Below are positions 52,514-60,296 of a stretch of DNA of 64,000 bases, piece after piece. The stretch's first letter is position 1, and each line of letters opens with the position of its first letter. The stretch covers positions 186,001 to 250,000 of the forward strand of contig NZ_MWQI01000003.1 of assembly GCF_002210345.1 (NCBI RefSeq). The letters run 5' to 3'. The notes below the pieces were generated by a model. It was given only the letters and a program-made list of their open reading frames with translations. It was not told where the DNA came from and ran no database searches. Origin of the DNA: Fibrobacter sp. UWB4. GTDB lineage: Bacteria > Fibrobacterota > Fibrobacteria > Fibrobacterales > Fibrobacteraceae. The position numbers and the translations under genes were made by a program.

Positions 52514-52536
52514 AATTTTTTTTAACGAAATGGACG

Positions 52537-53526
52537 CTATAGATGTTCCATAATTATGGATATTGCGTCAATGATGGATCTTGGTGCGTCATTTTCGGTC
52601 AGGTGCGCCTTGTAGCAGACGCGTCCGAAGAGCGTTTCGGGGGAAATGCCGGCTTCTTTGTCCTGGCGCAAGCTGTGGGCGAGTTCGCGCTTGGAAAGCT
52701 TCTTGTTGTTTGCATCCACGATGAGCGGGTGGTGCAGGTAGACGGGGCGTTCTTTGCGGCCTAGTGCTTCCATGAGTGCAATCTGGCGGGCCGTGGAGTT
52801 GCGGATGTCCTCGCCACGGACGATATGCGTGATGCCCTCGTCAATGTCGTCAACGCAGACGGCGAACTGGTAGGTCCATTGGTTGTCGCGGTCGCGGATG
52901 GGAAAATCCCCGCACTGGAGTTTCGGGTTCTCGTGAAAGTCTCCGAGACGTAGGTCGTGCCAGTCGATGAACTTGTTTGGAACGATAAACCGCAAGTTGT
53001 GCGGTGCTGAGTTGCTACTCAAAACTTCACTGGATGGGGCTAAGCCCCAACTCTTTGGCTCGGTTATGCCCATGCGAGCATGGGCGCAACACTCGCCTTT
53101 TGAGTTGTCTTCACTTCGTTCAGGATGACGAATTGCTTCGCTCAGGATGACGAGATGTTTGCATTTTCCCTGATAAATGATTTCTCCGGTTTCGCTTTGC
53201 GGGTTTTCGGCGAGGAGCTGCTTGCGGCTGCAATAGCACGGATAAACGAGCGATTTTGCAACAAGTTTTTGGAGGGCGGCTTCGTAGATCGGTCCGCGGG
53301 CACTTTGTATGCTCTCGGAATCGTACTTGAACCCAAGCCAAGCTAAATCTTCTCGGATGCCTGCGATGTAAGCGGGGCGCGCACGGCTCTGGTCATGGTC
53401 TTCGATTCGCAGATGGACTTTTAAATTCCATTTTTTTGCGGCGGCCCACACATAAAGTGCCGAAAGCAGATGGCCTTCGTGAAGGTAACCCGTGGGGCTA
53501 GGTGCGAATCGAATTTTTCCAGACAT
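52537..53526 (-). CDS. gluQ: Glutamyl-Q tRNA(Asp) synthetase with in-frame repeat insert
   Basis: A 329-residue GluRS-like enzyme that adds Glu to queuosine in tRNA(Asp). It has FAPSPTGYLHEGH (HIGH motif), the zinc site Cys97/Cys99/Tyr118/Cys122, and KKLSKRE (KMSKS-like). The domain ends after about 329 residues without the anticodon-binding domain of GluRS, as expected. Residues of about 125-177, just after Cys122, are encoded by palindromic repeats and break the usual short loop before LRFIVPN, lengthening the protein by about 50 residues without a frameshift. TACATT lies 6 nt before the ATG and there is no Shine-Dalgarno, so it may be leaderless. Confidence 0.85.
   Translation of the reverse strand: MSGKIRFAPSPTGYLHEGHLLSALYVWAAAKKWNLKVHLRIEDHDQSRARPAYIAGIREDLAWLGFKYDSESIQSARGPIYEAALQKLVAKSLVYPCYCSRKQLLAENPQSETGEIIYQGKCKHLVILSEAIRHPERSEDNSKGECCAHARMGITEPKSWGLAPSSEVLSSNSAPHNLRFIVPNKFIDWHDLRLGDFHENPKLQCGDFPIRDRDNQWTYQFAVCVDDIDEGITHIVRGEDIRNSTARQIALMEALGRKERPVYLHHPLIVDANNKKLSKRELAHSLRQDKEAGISPETLFGRVCYKAHLTENDAPRSIIDAISIIMEHL
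52996..53154. repeat. Mosaic palindromic insert in gluQ
   Basis: Contains GGGGCTAAGCCCC, ATGCCCATGC-GA-GCATGGGC, and two GCTCAGGATGACGA-like units, 159 bp = 53 codons, in frame. The first part resembles the element at 18272-18375. Confidence 0.75.
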
Positions 53527-53532
53527 GGTGCA

Positions 53533-53538
53533 AATGTA
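53533..53538 (-). promoter_or_regulatory. Putative leaderless -10 element of gluQ
   Basis: Minus strand TACATT, 6 nt (TGCACC), ATG at 53526; a TATATTTAC further upstream is an alternative. Confidence 0.35.
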
Positions 53539-53681
53539 GTTACGGAGTAAATATAAGTTGTAAAATTATTACTAAAGTCACATAATTTCTATGAAAAAAC
53601 ATATTTATTTCACTTTTTGCTTCTAAAACGCATTTCTTATAATATATTATTGAGGTAATGGGATGTAACACTGGAGTAATT

Positions 53682-54266
53682 ATGGGTGGAATGAGACTTT
53701 CGAGGGCCTGCGTGGCTCTTTTCTTTGCGTTTGCAGCAAATGCTTTCGCTAATGATGTTGTCGCTACGGCTTCGAACGGCGCAACAGTAATATTACACGA
53801 CAATGGTCGCTGGGAGTACCATCAGAACAACAGCAAGATTCGCGATGTGCGTGAAAGTGCCATTCCCGAAGATGCCAGGTTCAATGTAATGGTCGAATAC
53901 GAAAGACCTGAGCAGGTGCGTAAGAATTTGCGCCTTGCGATGGAGGCTGCTTATGCGACTGAAGAAGAAATTCGCGACAGCCTGAGAACGGTCCCGAAGG
54001 GCGGCTATATCTATTTTCAGGTGAAAACATCTCAAATCAAGAAGGGAATGCCTCGCAAGTTGACGTACTCGTTGTACGATGGCAGCAAGAAACCTATATT
54101 TACGAAAACAGCTTACGATACCGAAGCGGTTCCGAGTGAACAGAGAGGCGTTTCTAACCTGCTCGTCGTCCCTGTTTACGGACACCCCAAGTCCAATGTG
54201 ATGCTTGCAAGAGTGCAAACACGAGACGGGATGGAAACGCTCGATATCGATATTCCCGTAAGGTAA
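53682..54266 (+). CDS. Exported protein of unknown function
   Basis: A 194-residue secreted protein with a signal peptide (RLSRACVALFFAFAANAFA). Residues of about 25-60 resemble the short DUF3157-like opening (VVATASNGATVILHDNGRWEYH), found in small periplasmic proteins; the rest is beta-rich (GYIYFQVKTSQIKKGMPRKLTYSLYDG). GGAG before ATG 53682 chooses this start over 53658. The stop codon is 6 nt before the start of the exonuclease gene, so the two are co-transcribed, though no functional link is obvious. Confidence 0.7.
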   Translation: MGGMRLSRACVALFFAFAANAFANDVVATASNGATVILHDNGRWEYHQNNSKIRDVRESAIPEDARFNVMVEYERPEQVRKNLRLAMEAAYATEEEIRDSLRTVPKGGYIYFQVKTSQIKKGMPRKLTYSLYDGSKKPIFTKTAYDTEAVPSEQRGVSNLLVVPVYGHPKSNVMLARVQTRDGMETLDIDIPVR

Positions 54267-54272
54267 TTTGCA

Positions 54273-54839
54273 TTGCTAAAATTTGCGGTAGTCGATCTCG
54301 AAACGACCGGCGGACATGGTGAAGATAATCGTATAATGGAAATCGGAATCGCCCTGATGGACGGTTCCGAAATTGTTGAAACGTACCACGCACTTGTGGA
54401 CCCAGGTAAGCCTATTACGCCATTTGTGCGCGAACTGACGGGCATCACTGACGAAATGGTGAATGGACAACCGCAATTTGGCATAGTTGCAGAGCATGTG
54501 GCTGCGCTTTTGCAAGACCGCATTTTTGTAGCGCATAATGTCCAGTTCGACTGCAAGTACATGACTGCGGAACTGAAGCGCTGCTGCATCAAGTTCAACC
54601 CTGCGAGACTTTGTACGGTAAAGCTCGCGCGGCGCGTGTTCCCGGGGCAGCCGAGCTACAGTTTGCACAAGCTTACGGAATCTCTTGGACTCCCGGATTT
54701 TAACCATCACCGCGCTTTGGACGATACGCTTGCGGCGGCCGCCATTTTGAAGTCGGCTCTGGAAAAAGTCGGCGAGACCGGCGTGATGAAAAACGTCGTG
54801 AATTTATCTGTTGCCAAGAAACAGGCGTTTTGCAAGTAG
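54273..54839 (+). CDS. DEDDh 3'-5' exonuclease (DnaQ/epsilon-like), TTG start
   Basis: A 188-residue exonuclease of the DnaQ family. The three motifs are intact: FAVVDLETTG (Asp, Glu), VAHNVQFDCKYM (Asp) and HHRALDDTLAAA (His, Asp). It could be the proofreading epsilon subunit or a stand-alone DNase of the PolC-type group; the short length favours the latter. The start must be TTG at 54273: the in-frame stop of the upstream gene lies immediately before it and no ATG fits ahead of motif I. AAGG is 10 nt upstream. It overlaps nothing downstream. Confidence 0.88.
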   Translation: MLKFAVVDLETTGGHGEDNRIMEIGIALMDGSEIVETYHALVDPGKPITPFVRELTGITDEMVNGQPQFGIVAEHVAALLQDRIFVAHNVQFDCKYMTAELKRCCIKFNPARLCTVKLARRVFPGQPSYSLHKLTESLGLPDFNHHRALDDTLAAAAILKSALEKVGETGVMKNVVNLSVAKKQAFCK

Positions 54840-54919
54840 TTGTTGGGTCTATAGTCTTAAGTCAATGGCTATTGGTTTATGGCTAATGCGAGAATCGCAA
54901 CTACGAGATGCGCGCGAGA

Positions 54920-56344
54920 TTAAAACTTCAACAATCCCATTTTATATTTGAGCTTCAAGATGCGGGCGGCGGATTCTTCGATTCGCCGCTTGTATTTTGA
55001 GTTTTTTTCGCAAAGGTCCATCATGATGTCGAGCATGTCCTTGGCTTTTGATGTGTAGGAGATCATGAGCATGTCGTTGCCGGCGTCAATGATGGCGGTG
55101 ACGAGGCGCTTGAAGTCTTTGTCCGGGTAGGTCTTGCGAGGCTGAATTTGCGTTTTGCCGCTTGCCCATGTGCGAAGGGATGTTCCCCAGAGGTCGTCGG
55201 TGAGCATGACCATGTCCGGGAATCCGCGACGGGCCATTTTTACAATGTTGGCGTCGAAGACGGCGGGGCGGCTTGAAATGCGCAGAAAATGGACGCTCGA
55301 CATCATTGTGACAGGAATGTCGTTTGCAAGAGTCTTGAAAAAGGAGATGTTCTGGTCAATTTTTTCTTTGGGTGAAGCGCTGATGGCAATTTGCAAGTCG
55401 CTGTTTGTCCAGGAATCGTAACCGGGGAAGTGCTTTGAAACGCAGATGATGCCGTTGTCGCGCATGCCGTTGACGAATGCTCTTACTTTGTAAGCGTTTG
55501 ATGTGTCGTTACCCCACGAGCGTCGGCTTTCTTCCATGAACGAATTGGTGCCGCGGTGGTCCTTGGACGGGTCCAGAACTGGTGCCAAATTCATGTTGAT
55601 TCTGATGTCTTTGAGTACGCTCCCGACTTTTTTTGCGAGCGAGTGAATTTGCGTGGTATCCATGCGACGCATTTCGCGGGCGCTCGGGAGGCCTTCCCAT
55701 TGCTTTGAATACGATACTAAACGGTTAACGAGGCCGCCTTCTTGGTCGAGTGCCGTGAAAAGAGGAATCTTCAAGTTCCTGTCGATTTCGTCCATTCGTT
55801 CTTTGTAATTGTCGAAACTGCGGAGGTGCTTGCCTGTGATGAGCACGCCGCCGAGCTCGTTTTCGATCACGAATTGCGGCGAGGTGAGGAACACCATGAT
55901 CATTTGGCCAGCTTTTTGGCGCATGGACATGGAATTCCACAACGGCATGAGTTCATCGGGCAAGTTGTACGGATTTTTGTCGGACTTTGCGACACTCGAC
56001 GAAGACTGCGGTGCTTTGGTGGAGCTGGAGGTCGCGAGAGTCGTCGAATCTTTTACGAGGTTCGCGGAACTTGATTCCGTGACATTTTCCGATGATGAGT
56101 AAGTGCAAATGGGTGCTACAGACGAAGACGAAAACACGCACATGGTCTCTTCGGACGATGAACTTGCGTAAAAAGGAGTTTTGTCTTGCGCAACTGGGGC
56201 TGTACTCTTTGCAGAAGCGCTTGTCGCGGGCATGATGATGCTATCGTCAATGGCCAACGGCGCTTTGGCTTTAGGAACGTTTCCCGAAGCCATGGCGGAA
56301 TAAGCCGCGAAAAGAGCAAGTGTATATAAAAGTCTTAAGGTCAT
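54920..56344 (-). CDS. GH3 N-terminal domain protein with altered catalytic loop
   Basis: A 474-residue secreted protein: signal peptide (LLYTLALFAAYSAMA), a Ser/Thr-rich 90-residue linker, then a family 3 glycoside hydrolase N-terminal domain of the NagZ type at about 130-474. It keeps PLFTALDQEGGLVNRL, LAPVLDPSKD, KHFPG and the nucleophile region MVMLTDDLWG. The NagZ catalytic loop, usually HGDTxxDSH, reads YDSWTNSDL here, so the acid/base His is missing. It may bind or hydrolyse another glycan, or be inactive. NagZ is normally cytosolic without such a linker, so a surface role is likely. Confidence 0.75.
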   Translation of the reverse strand: MTLRLLYTLALFAAYSAMASGNVPKAKAPLAIDDSIIMPATSASAKSTAPVAQDKTPFYASSSSEETMCVFSSSSVAPICTYSSSENVTESSSANLVKDSTTLATSSSTKAPQSSSSVAKSDKNPYNLPDELMPLWNSMSMRQKAGQMIMVFLTSPQFVIENELGGVLITGKHLRSFDNYKERMDEIDRNLKIPLFTALDQEGGLVNRLVSYSKQWEGLPSAREMRRMDTTQIHSLAKKVGSVLKDIRINMNLAPVLDPSKDHRGTNSFMEESRRSWGNDTSNAYKVRAFVNGMRDNGIICVSKHFPGYDSWTNSDLQIAISASPKEKIDQNISFFKTLANDIPVTMMSSVHFLRISSRPAVFDANIVKMARRGFPDMVMLTDDLWGTSLRTWASGKTQIQPRKTYPDKDFKRLVTAIIDAGNDMLMISYTSKAKDMLDIMMDLCEKNSKYKRRIEESAARILKLKYKMGLLKF

Positions 56345-56385
56345 GTATTAACATTCATTGTGTCTTCTTGACACAGAAATTCATT

Positions 56386-56462
56386 TGTCATCCTGACACT
56401 GAAAGTGGAAGGATCCAGTGAAATTTAACTGGATTCTTCGTCCTTGCGGACTCAGAATGACA
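56386..56462. repeat. Palindromic repeat
   Basis: GTCATCCTGACACTGAAAG ... GGATCCAGT then ACTGGATTC and CTCAGAATGAC: the same family as the NUDIX insert. A small hairpin GTGTC-N5-GACAC precedes it. Confidence 0.7.
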
Positions 56463-56469
56463 AGCTTTA

Positions 56470-58992
56470 TCACTCTTCACTCTTTTTCTTCGCACCGAAT
56501 CGGCGGGGCTTGAATTCACGCGGCGGGAAATCAAACTTGAGCTTGCCCTTCACGAGCGTGAGGTATGCGTCGAACAGGCGGCGAGTCTTGTTGCTGCGGA
56601 ATCCCTTGATAAGCGAAGTCTTTTCGCCGGCGAGCAGTTTCTTGATGTCGTCGAGCGGAATTTCCTTGCCGAGGAGAATCTTCGGGAGCGTGATGCCGCT
56701 TGGTTCTTTCTTCACGTAGCTTTCTGAGACGTAGCCTGTGAGCGTCTCGTAAACGTCTGAACCGTCAACAGGCGACTTGCCGATGACTTCGCCGAGTTCG
56801 ATTTCTTCGGGCTTTTCGTCAAAGACAAATTCGACTTTGTTCTCGTCGTTGATGATGAGAACGGCCGAGAATTCGGCGCCCTTCTTGCTGCGGAAACCGG
56901 TCAAAGGGCCAATCTTGCGCTTGGTCAAGAGTTCAACGATTTCACTTTCGGACAAGTGCTTGCCGCCCACAATCTTGCGGATGACGATGCCGTCTTCGGT
57001 GGTGTAGCGGCTGACCGTTTCGAAAACCTTCTTGCCGTTTACAGGGCTGAAGCTTGCTTCGTCGGTCGTGCTTTCTTCCTTGAATCCCTTGATGTTTTTC
57101 ACCATCGTCTTTGTCATTTCGACGATGCCGTTCATGAACGCTTCGCGAGATTCCTTGCCCTTCGAGATGAGGTCCATCTTGTATTCCCATTCACCGGTGA
57201 GTTCTGGGCTGGTGAGGGCTTCGCAGTTCATGGCGGAGAGGACCTTGATGAGGTCAAATGCCTTTGCGGTCGGGATCATTTCCTTGCCGTCGCGGACAAC
57301 GTACTTGTCGCTCACGAGTTTTTCAATGATGGCGGCGCGTGTGGCAGGCGTTCCGAGGCCGCGTTCCTTCATGGCGTCGCGGAGTTCGTCGTCTTCCACG
57401 AGCTTACCTGCACTTTCCATCATCGAGAGGAGCGTACTTTCGGTGTAGTGTGCAGGCGGCTTGGTAAAGTCTTCTTTAGCGTCAATTTCGAGCGTTTTGG
57501 CGGTGTTGCCGTTCAGCTTCGGAATATTCGATTCTTCGTCGGATTCCTTGCCGTAAATGGCCTTGAAGCCCGGATCCACAAGAATCTTGCCTTCGGTGAT
57601 GAAGGTCTCGTTTTCGACTGTCGTGATTCGTGTCGTGTTCAAGTACTGCGCTGGCGGGAAGAACACCGCAATAAAGCGCTGGCAAATCATCGTGTAGATT
57701 TTTTCTTCAGCTTCGGAGAGTCCCTTCGGCACAACGCCTGTCGGGATGATGGCGAAGTGGTCCGAGATTTTCGAGTTGTCAAAGACCTTCGGCGTACGCT
57801 TCACGTAGTTCTTGTCCAAAGCTTCTTGAGCGAATTTGGCGAGCGGACCTTCAATCTTGCCGAGTGTTGCCTTTACTGGGGCGACGTAATCTTCGGGCAA
57901 GCAACGGCTATCGGTACGCGGATACGTGGTCGCCTTGTAATGTTCATAGAGTGACTGGGCGATGGAAAGCGTTGTCTTTGCGCTGAATCCAAAGCGGTTG
58001 TTTGCTTCGCGCTGGAGCGTGGTGAGGTCATAGAGCTGACCGCACTTCTGCTGGCCCGGGGCGGTGGTCTCTTCGATGGAGCCGGTCTTGCCCTTGCACT
58101 TGGCGAGAATTTCCTGAGCGCGAGCTTCGTCAAAAATCTGCTTGACGCGGTCTTTGCCGTTTTCTTTATCGACGGTGAACCACTTGCCTTGGTAGCCTGC
58201 GCCTGCGTTATCGAACGAGGCTTCGATCGTCCAGAACTTTTGCGGTACAAAGCGGTTGCGTTCTTCTTCGCGCTTCACGATAATGGCAAGCGTCGGAGTC
58301 TGCACACGTCCGCACGGCGTAATCTGGAACCCGCCCATGGAGCTGTTGTAGGCGGTGAGTCCGCGGCTTCCGTTCATGCCTACGAGCCAGTCGGCTTCGC
58401 TACGGCAGAGGGCGGCGTTCCTCAAGTTCACCATGTCTTCTTCGGTACGGAGGTGCTCGAATGCGTCCTTGATGGCGGCAGGCGTCATGCTCTGCATCCA
58501 AAGTCTCTTGAATGTCTTGCCCTTGAAGTTTCCCTTGAGAATGTAGTCCACGATGTAATAGAAAATCAGTTCACCTTCGCGGCCCGCATCGCATGCGTTT
58601 ATAATCGTCGTCACGTCCTTGCGCTTGATGAGCTTGCCGAGGGCGGAGAGATGGGCTTTTGTGGTCGGTAGGGCAACGAGCGGGAACTTTTCCGGGAGCA
58701 TGGGGAGTGTTTTCATGTCCCATGCTTTGTAGCGTTCGTCGATATCTTTCGGGTCGGCGATACCAACGAGGTGACCAATCGCATGGCTTACGATGGTTGA
58801 ATCGCTTTCGTAATAGGCGGTTTCTTTCTTGAAGGATTTTGCACCGAGCACTTTGACGAGGTCGGCTGCCACGCTAGGTTTTTCTGCGATGATGAGCGTC
58901 TTGCCTTCGATAGCCGCTTTTGATGTTTTTGCGGCAGTTTTCTTTGTAGTGGTTTTAGTTGTCGCCTTAGTTGTAGTTTTAGTCGTTGCCAT
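56470..58992 (-). CDS. topB: DNA topoisomerase III (TopB type)
   Basis: An 840-residue type IA topoisomerase that relaxes and decatenates DNA. A low-complexity Thr/Lys head (ATTKTTTKATTKTTTKKTAAK, residues 1-30) precedes the TOPRIM domain (IAEKPSVAADLVKVLG, NACDAGREGELIFYYI), the gate with active Tyr in TYPRTDSRCLPED, and the FSAKTTLSIAQ region. The C-terminus has two Toprim_Crpt-type repeats (GPLTGFRSKKGAEFSAVL, TSLIKGFRSNKTRRLFDAYL) and a Lys/Arg-rich tail. ATG at 58992 follows the glycosyltransferase stop codon by 2 nt; GTG at 59004 is unlikely because it would overlap that gene. Confidence 0.92.
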   Translation of the reverse strand: MATTKTTTKATTKTTTKKTAAKTSKAAIEGKTLIIAEKPSVAADLVKVLGAKSFKKETAYYESDSTIVSHAIGHLVGIADPKDIDERYKAWDMKTLPMLPEKFPLVALPTTKAHLSALGKLIKRKDVTTIINACDAGREGELIFYYIVDYILKGNFKGKTFKRLWMQSMTPAAIKDAFEHLRTEEDMVNLRNAALCRSEADWLVGMNGSRGLTAYNSSMGGFQITPCGRVQTPTLAIIVKREEERNRFVPQKFWTIEASFDNAGAGYQGKWFTVDKENGKDRVKQIFDEARAQEILAKCKGKTGSIEETTAPGQQKCGQLYDLTTLQREANNRFGFSAKTTLSIAQSLYEHYKATTYPRTDSRCLPEDYVAPVKATLGKIEGPLAKFAQEALDKNYVKRTPKVFDNSKISDHFAIIPTGVVPKGLSEAEEKIYTMICQRFIAVFFPPAQYLNTTRITTVENETFITEGKILVDPGFKAIYGKESDEESNIPKLNGNTAKTLEIDAKEDFTKPPAHYTESTLLSMMESAGKLVEDDELRDAMKERGLGTPATRAAIIEKLVSDKYVVRDGKEMIPTAKAFDLIKVLSAMNCEALTSPELTGEWEYKMDLISKGKESREAFMNGIVEMTKTMVKNIKGFKEESTTDEASFSPVNGKKVFETVSRYTTEDGIVIRKIVGGKHLSESEIVELLTKRKIGPLTGFRSKKGAEFSAVLIINDENKVEFVFDEKPEEIELGEVIGKSPVDGSDVYETLTGYVSESYVKKEPSGITLPKILLGKEIPLDDIKKLLAGEKTSLIKGFRSNKTRRLFDAYLTLVKGKLKFDFPPREFKPRRFGAKKKSEE

Positions 58993-58994
58993 TT

Positions 58995-60125
58995 TTATTT
59001 CCACTTAAAACGTCCGAACAGGCCGAACAGTACGGCCAGTACGGTAAAGGGGGCGTGGATGAATTCAACCGGGATGCACCACTTGAGGAGGTGTTCCTGC
59101 TTGAATATTTTGAGCCCGCGAATAATGAGAACCATGTCGCCTACGCTCTTGCTCAAGAACGCTATCAATGTGGCGACGAAAATCTTGAAACTGAAAATCG
59201 AGAATGCTGCGGTGATGCAGAGCATGGTAAGGAACAGGAACACCATCGAGAGCACAAAGACGATTTTTGGGGTATAGTAGATGGTCTTTGATGCCCAGCG
59301 TTTGCGCTGTTCCCAGAGGGCCTTGAGTGTTTCCTTGCCGCTTGTGGTGACGAACGTGGAGGGCGTGATGCAGTAGCGCATGGCCCATGGACGGTCGGCT
59401 GCCAGTTTTTGCATCAGGAGGTCGTCGTCTCCGCTCTGGATTTTGATGACGCCTGTAAAGCCGTTCACGCTCTGGAAGAAGCTTTTGCGGTAGGCGAGGT
59501 TGTTGCCTGTGCTTGTGAGCGGGAGGTGCATGGCGAGGCCTGCTGTGCCTGCGACGCGGTAAATCAGCGTTTCGACCGCCTGCATGCATATGATGAACGG
59601 CGAACTCTTGTCGGTCGGGATGTACGAGTGTCCGGCGACAAGTTCAATCCCCGGTTCGAATTCCTTGACGATCCCTTTGATCCAGGACGGCTGCACGATG
59701 CAGTCGGCGTCCGTGAGGCAGAGGATTTCTCCGTTGCAGGCTTCGATCATCTTGCTGATGGCCTGCTTCTTGGGACTCACTCCTTCGGGGATGGAATCGA
59801 TCGTGAGTACGTGGAGGCGTTCAAATTTTGCTTCGTATTCCGCGAGAATCTTCGGGGTGTCGTCCGTGGAGCGGTCATCGGCTACCCAGACTTCCCAATC
59901 GCCCTCGTAATCTTGCGAGAGTACGGAGTTGAGCGTTTCGCGGATGCCTTCGGATTCATTTCGGGCCGCAATCAGGATGCTCACCTTCGGGAGTGGTTCC
60001 GGGTCGGCAAAGCCCTCGCGTACGCGCCCGAGCGCACGGTAGAACCGCACTTCTAACCCGAGATAGAAGATGGCGAGTATTGCCAAAAGCCCGATGGCCA
60101 CGTATGTCAAAACCGTAAGGAACAT
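58995..60125 (-). CDS. Family 2 glycosyltransferase, membrane-anchored
   Basis: A 376-residue processive-type GT2. An N-terminal helix (about 3-25) is followed by the GT-A domain: VSILIAARNESEG, VADDRSTDDT (nucleotide binding), LCLTDADC (DxD), GDDDLLMQKLA and the Q-x-x-R-W-like EQRKRW, then three or four C-terminal hydrophobic segments (about 285-375). It should use a nucleotide sugar at the inner membrane to build surface or capsular polysaccharide or glycolipid. No other polysaccharide genes surround it. Its only close neighbour is topB, which starts 2 nt after its stop. Confidence 0.88.
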   Translation of the reverse strand: MFLTVLTYVAIGLLAILAIFYLGLEVRFYRALGRVREGFADPEPLPKVSILIAARNESEGIRETLNSVLSQDYEGDWEVWVADDRSTDDTPKILAEYEAKFERLHVLTIDSIPEGVSPKKQAISKMIEACNGEILCLTDADCIVQPSWIKGIVKEFEPGIELVAGHSYIPTDKSSPFIICMQAVETLIYRVAGTAGLAMHLPLTSTGNNLAYRKSFFQSVNGFTGVIKIQSGDDDLLMQKLAADRPWAMRYCITPSTFVTTSGKETLKALWEQRKRWASKTIYYTPKIVFVLSMVFLFLTMLCITAAFSIFSFKIFVATLIAFLSKSVGDMVLIIRGLKIFKQEHLLKWCIPVEFIHAPFTVLAVLFGLFGRFKWK

Positions 60126-60296
60126 TGTTCTTCGGCAAAATGTAATAAGGTTTTTTTGAATGTTTAAAACTCACCATCAAAATCGCGGGGCATTTTTACG
60201 CATATAATATTATAGTAAGCGACTAGGTGCTGAACGTGTGGGCAGCAGGTGATTCGAAATTAGGATTTCGGAATTAGGAATTGGCGGAAAACGGTA

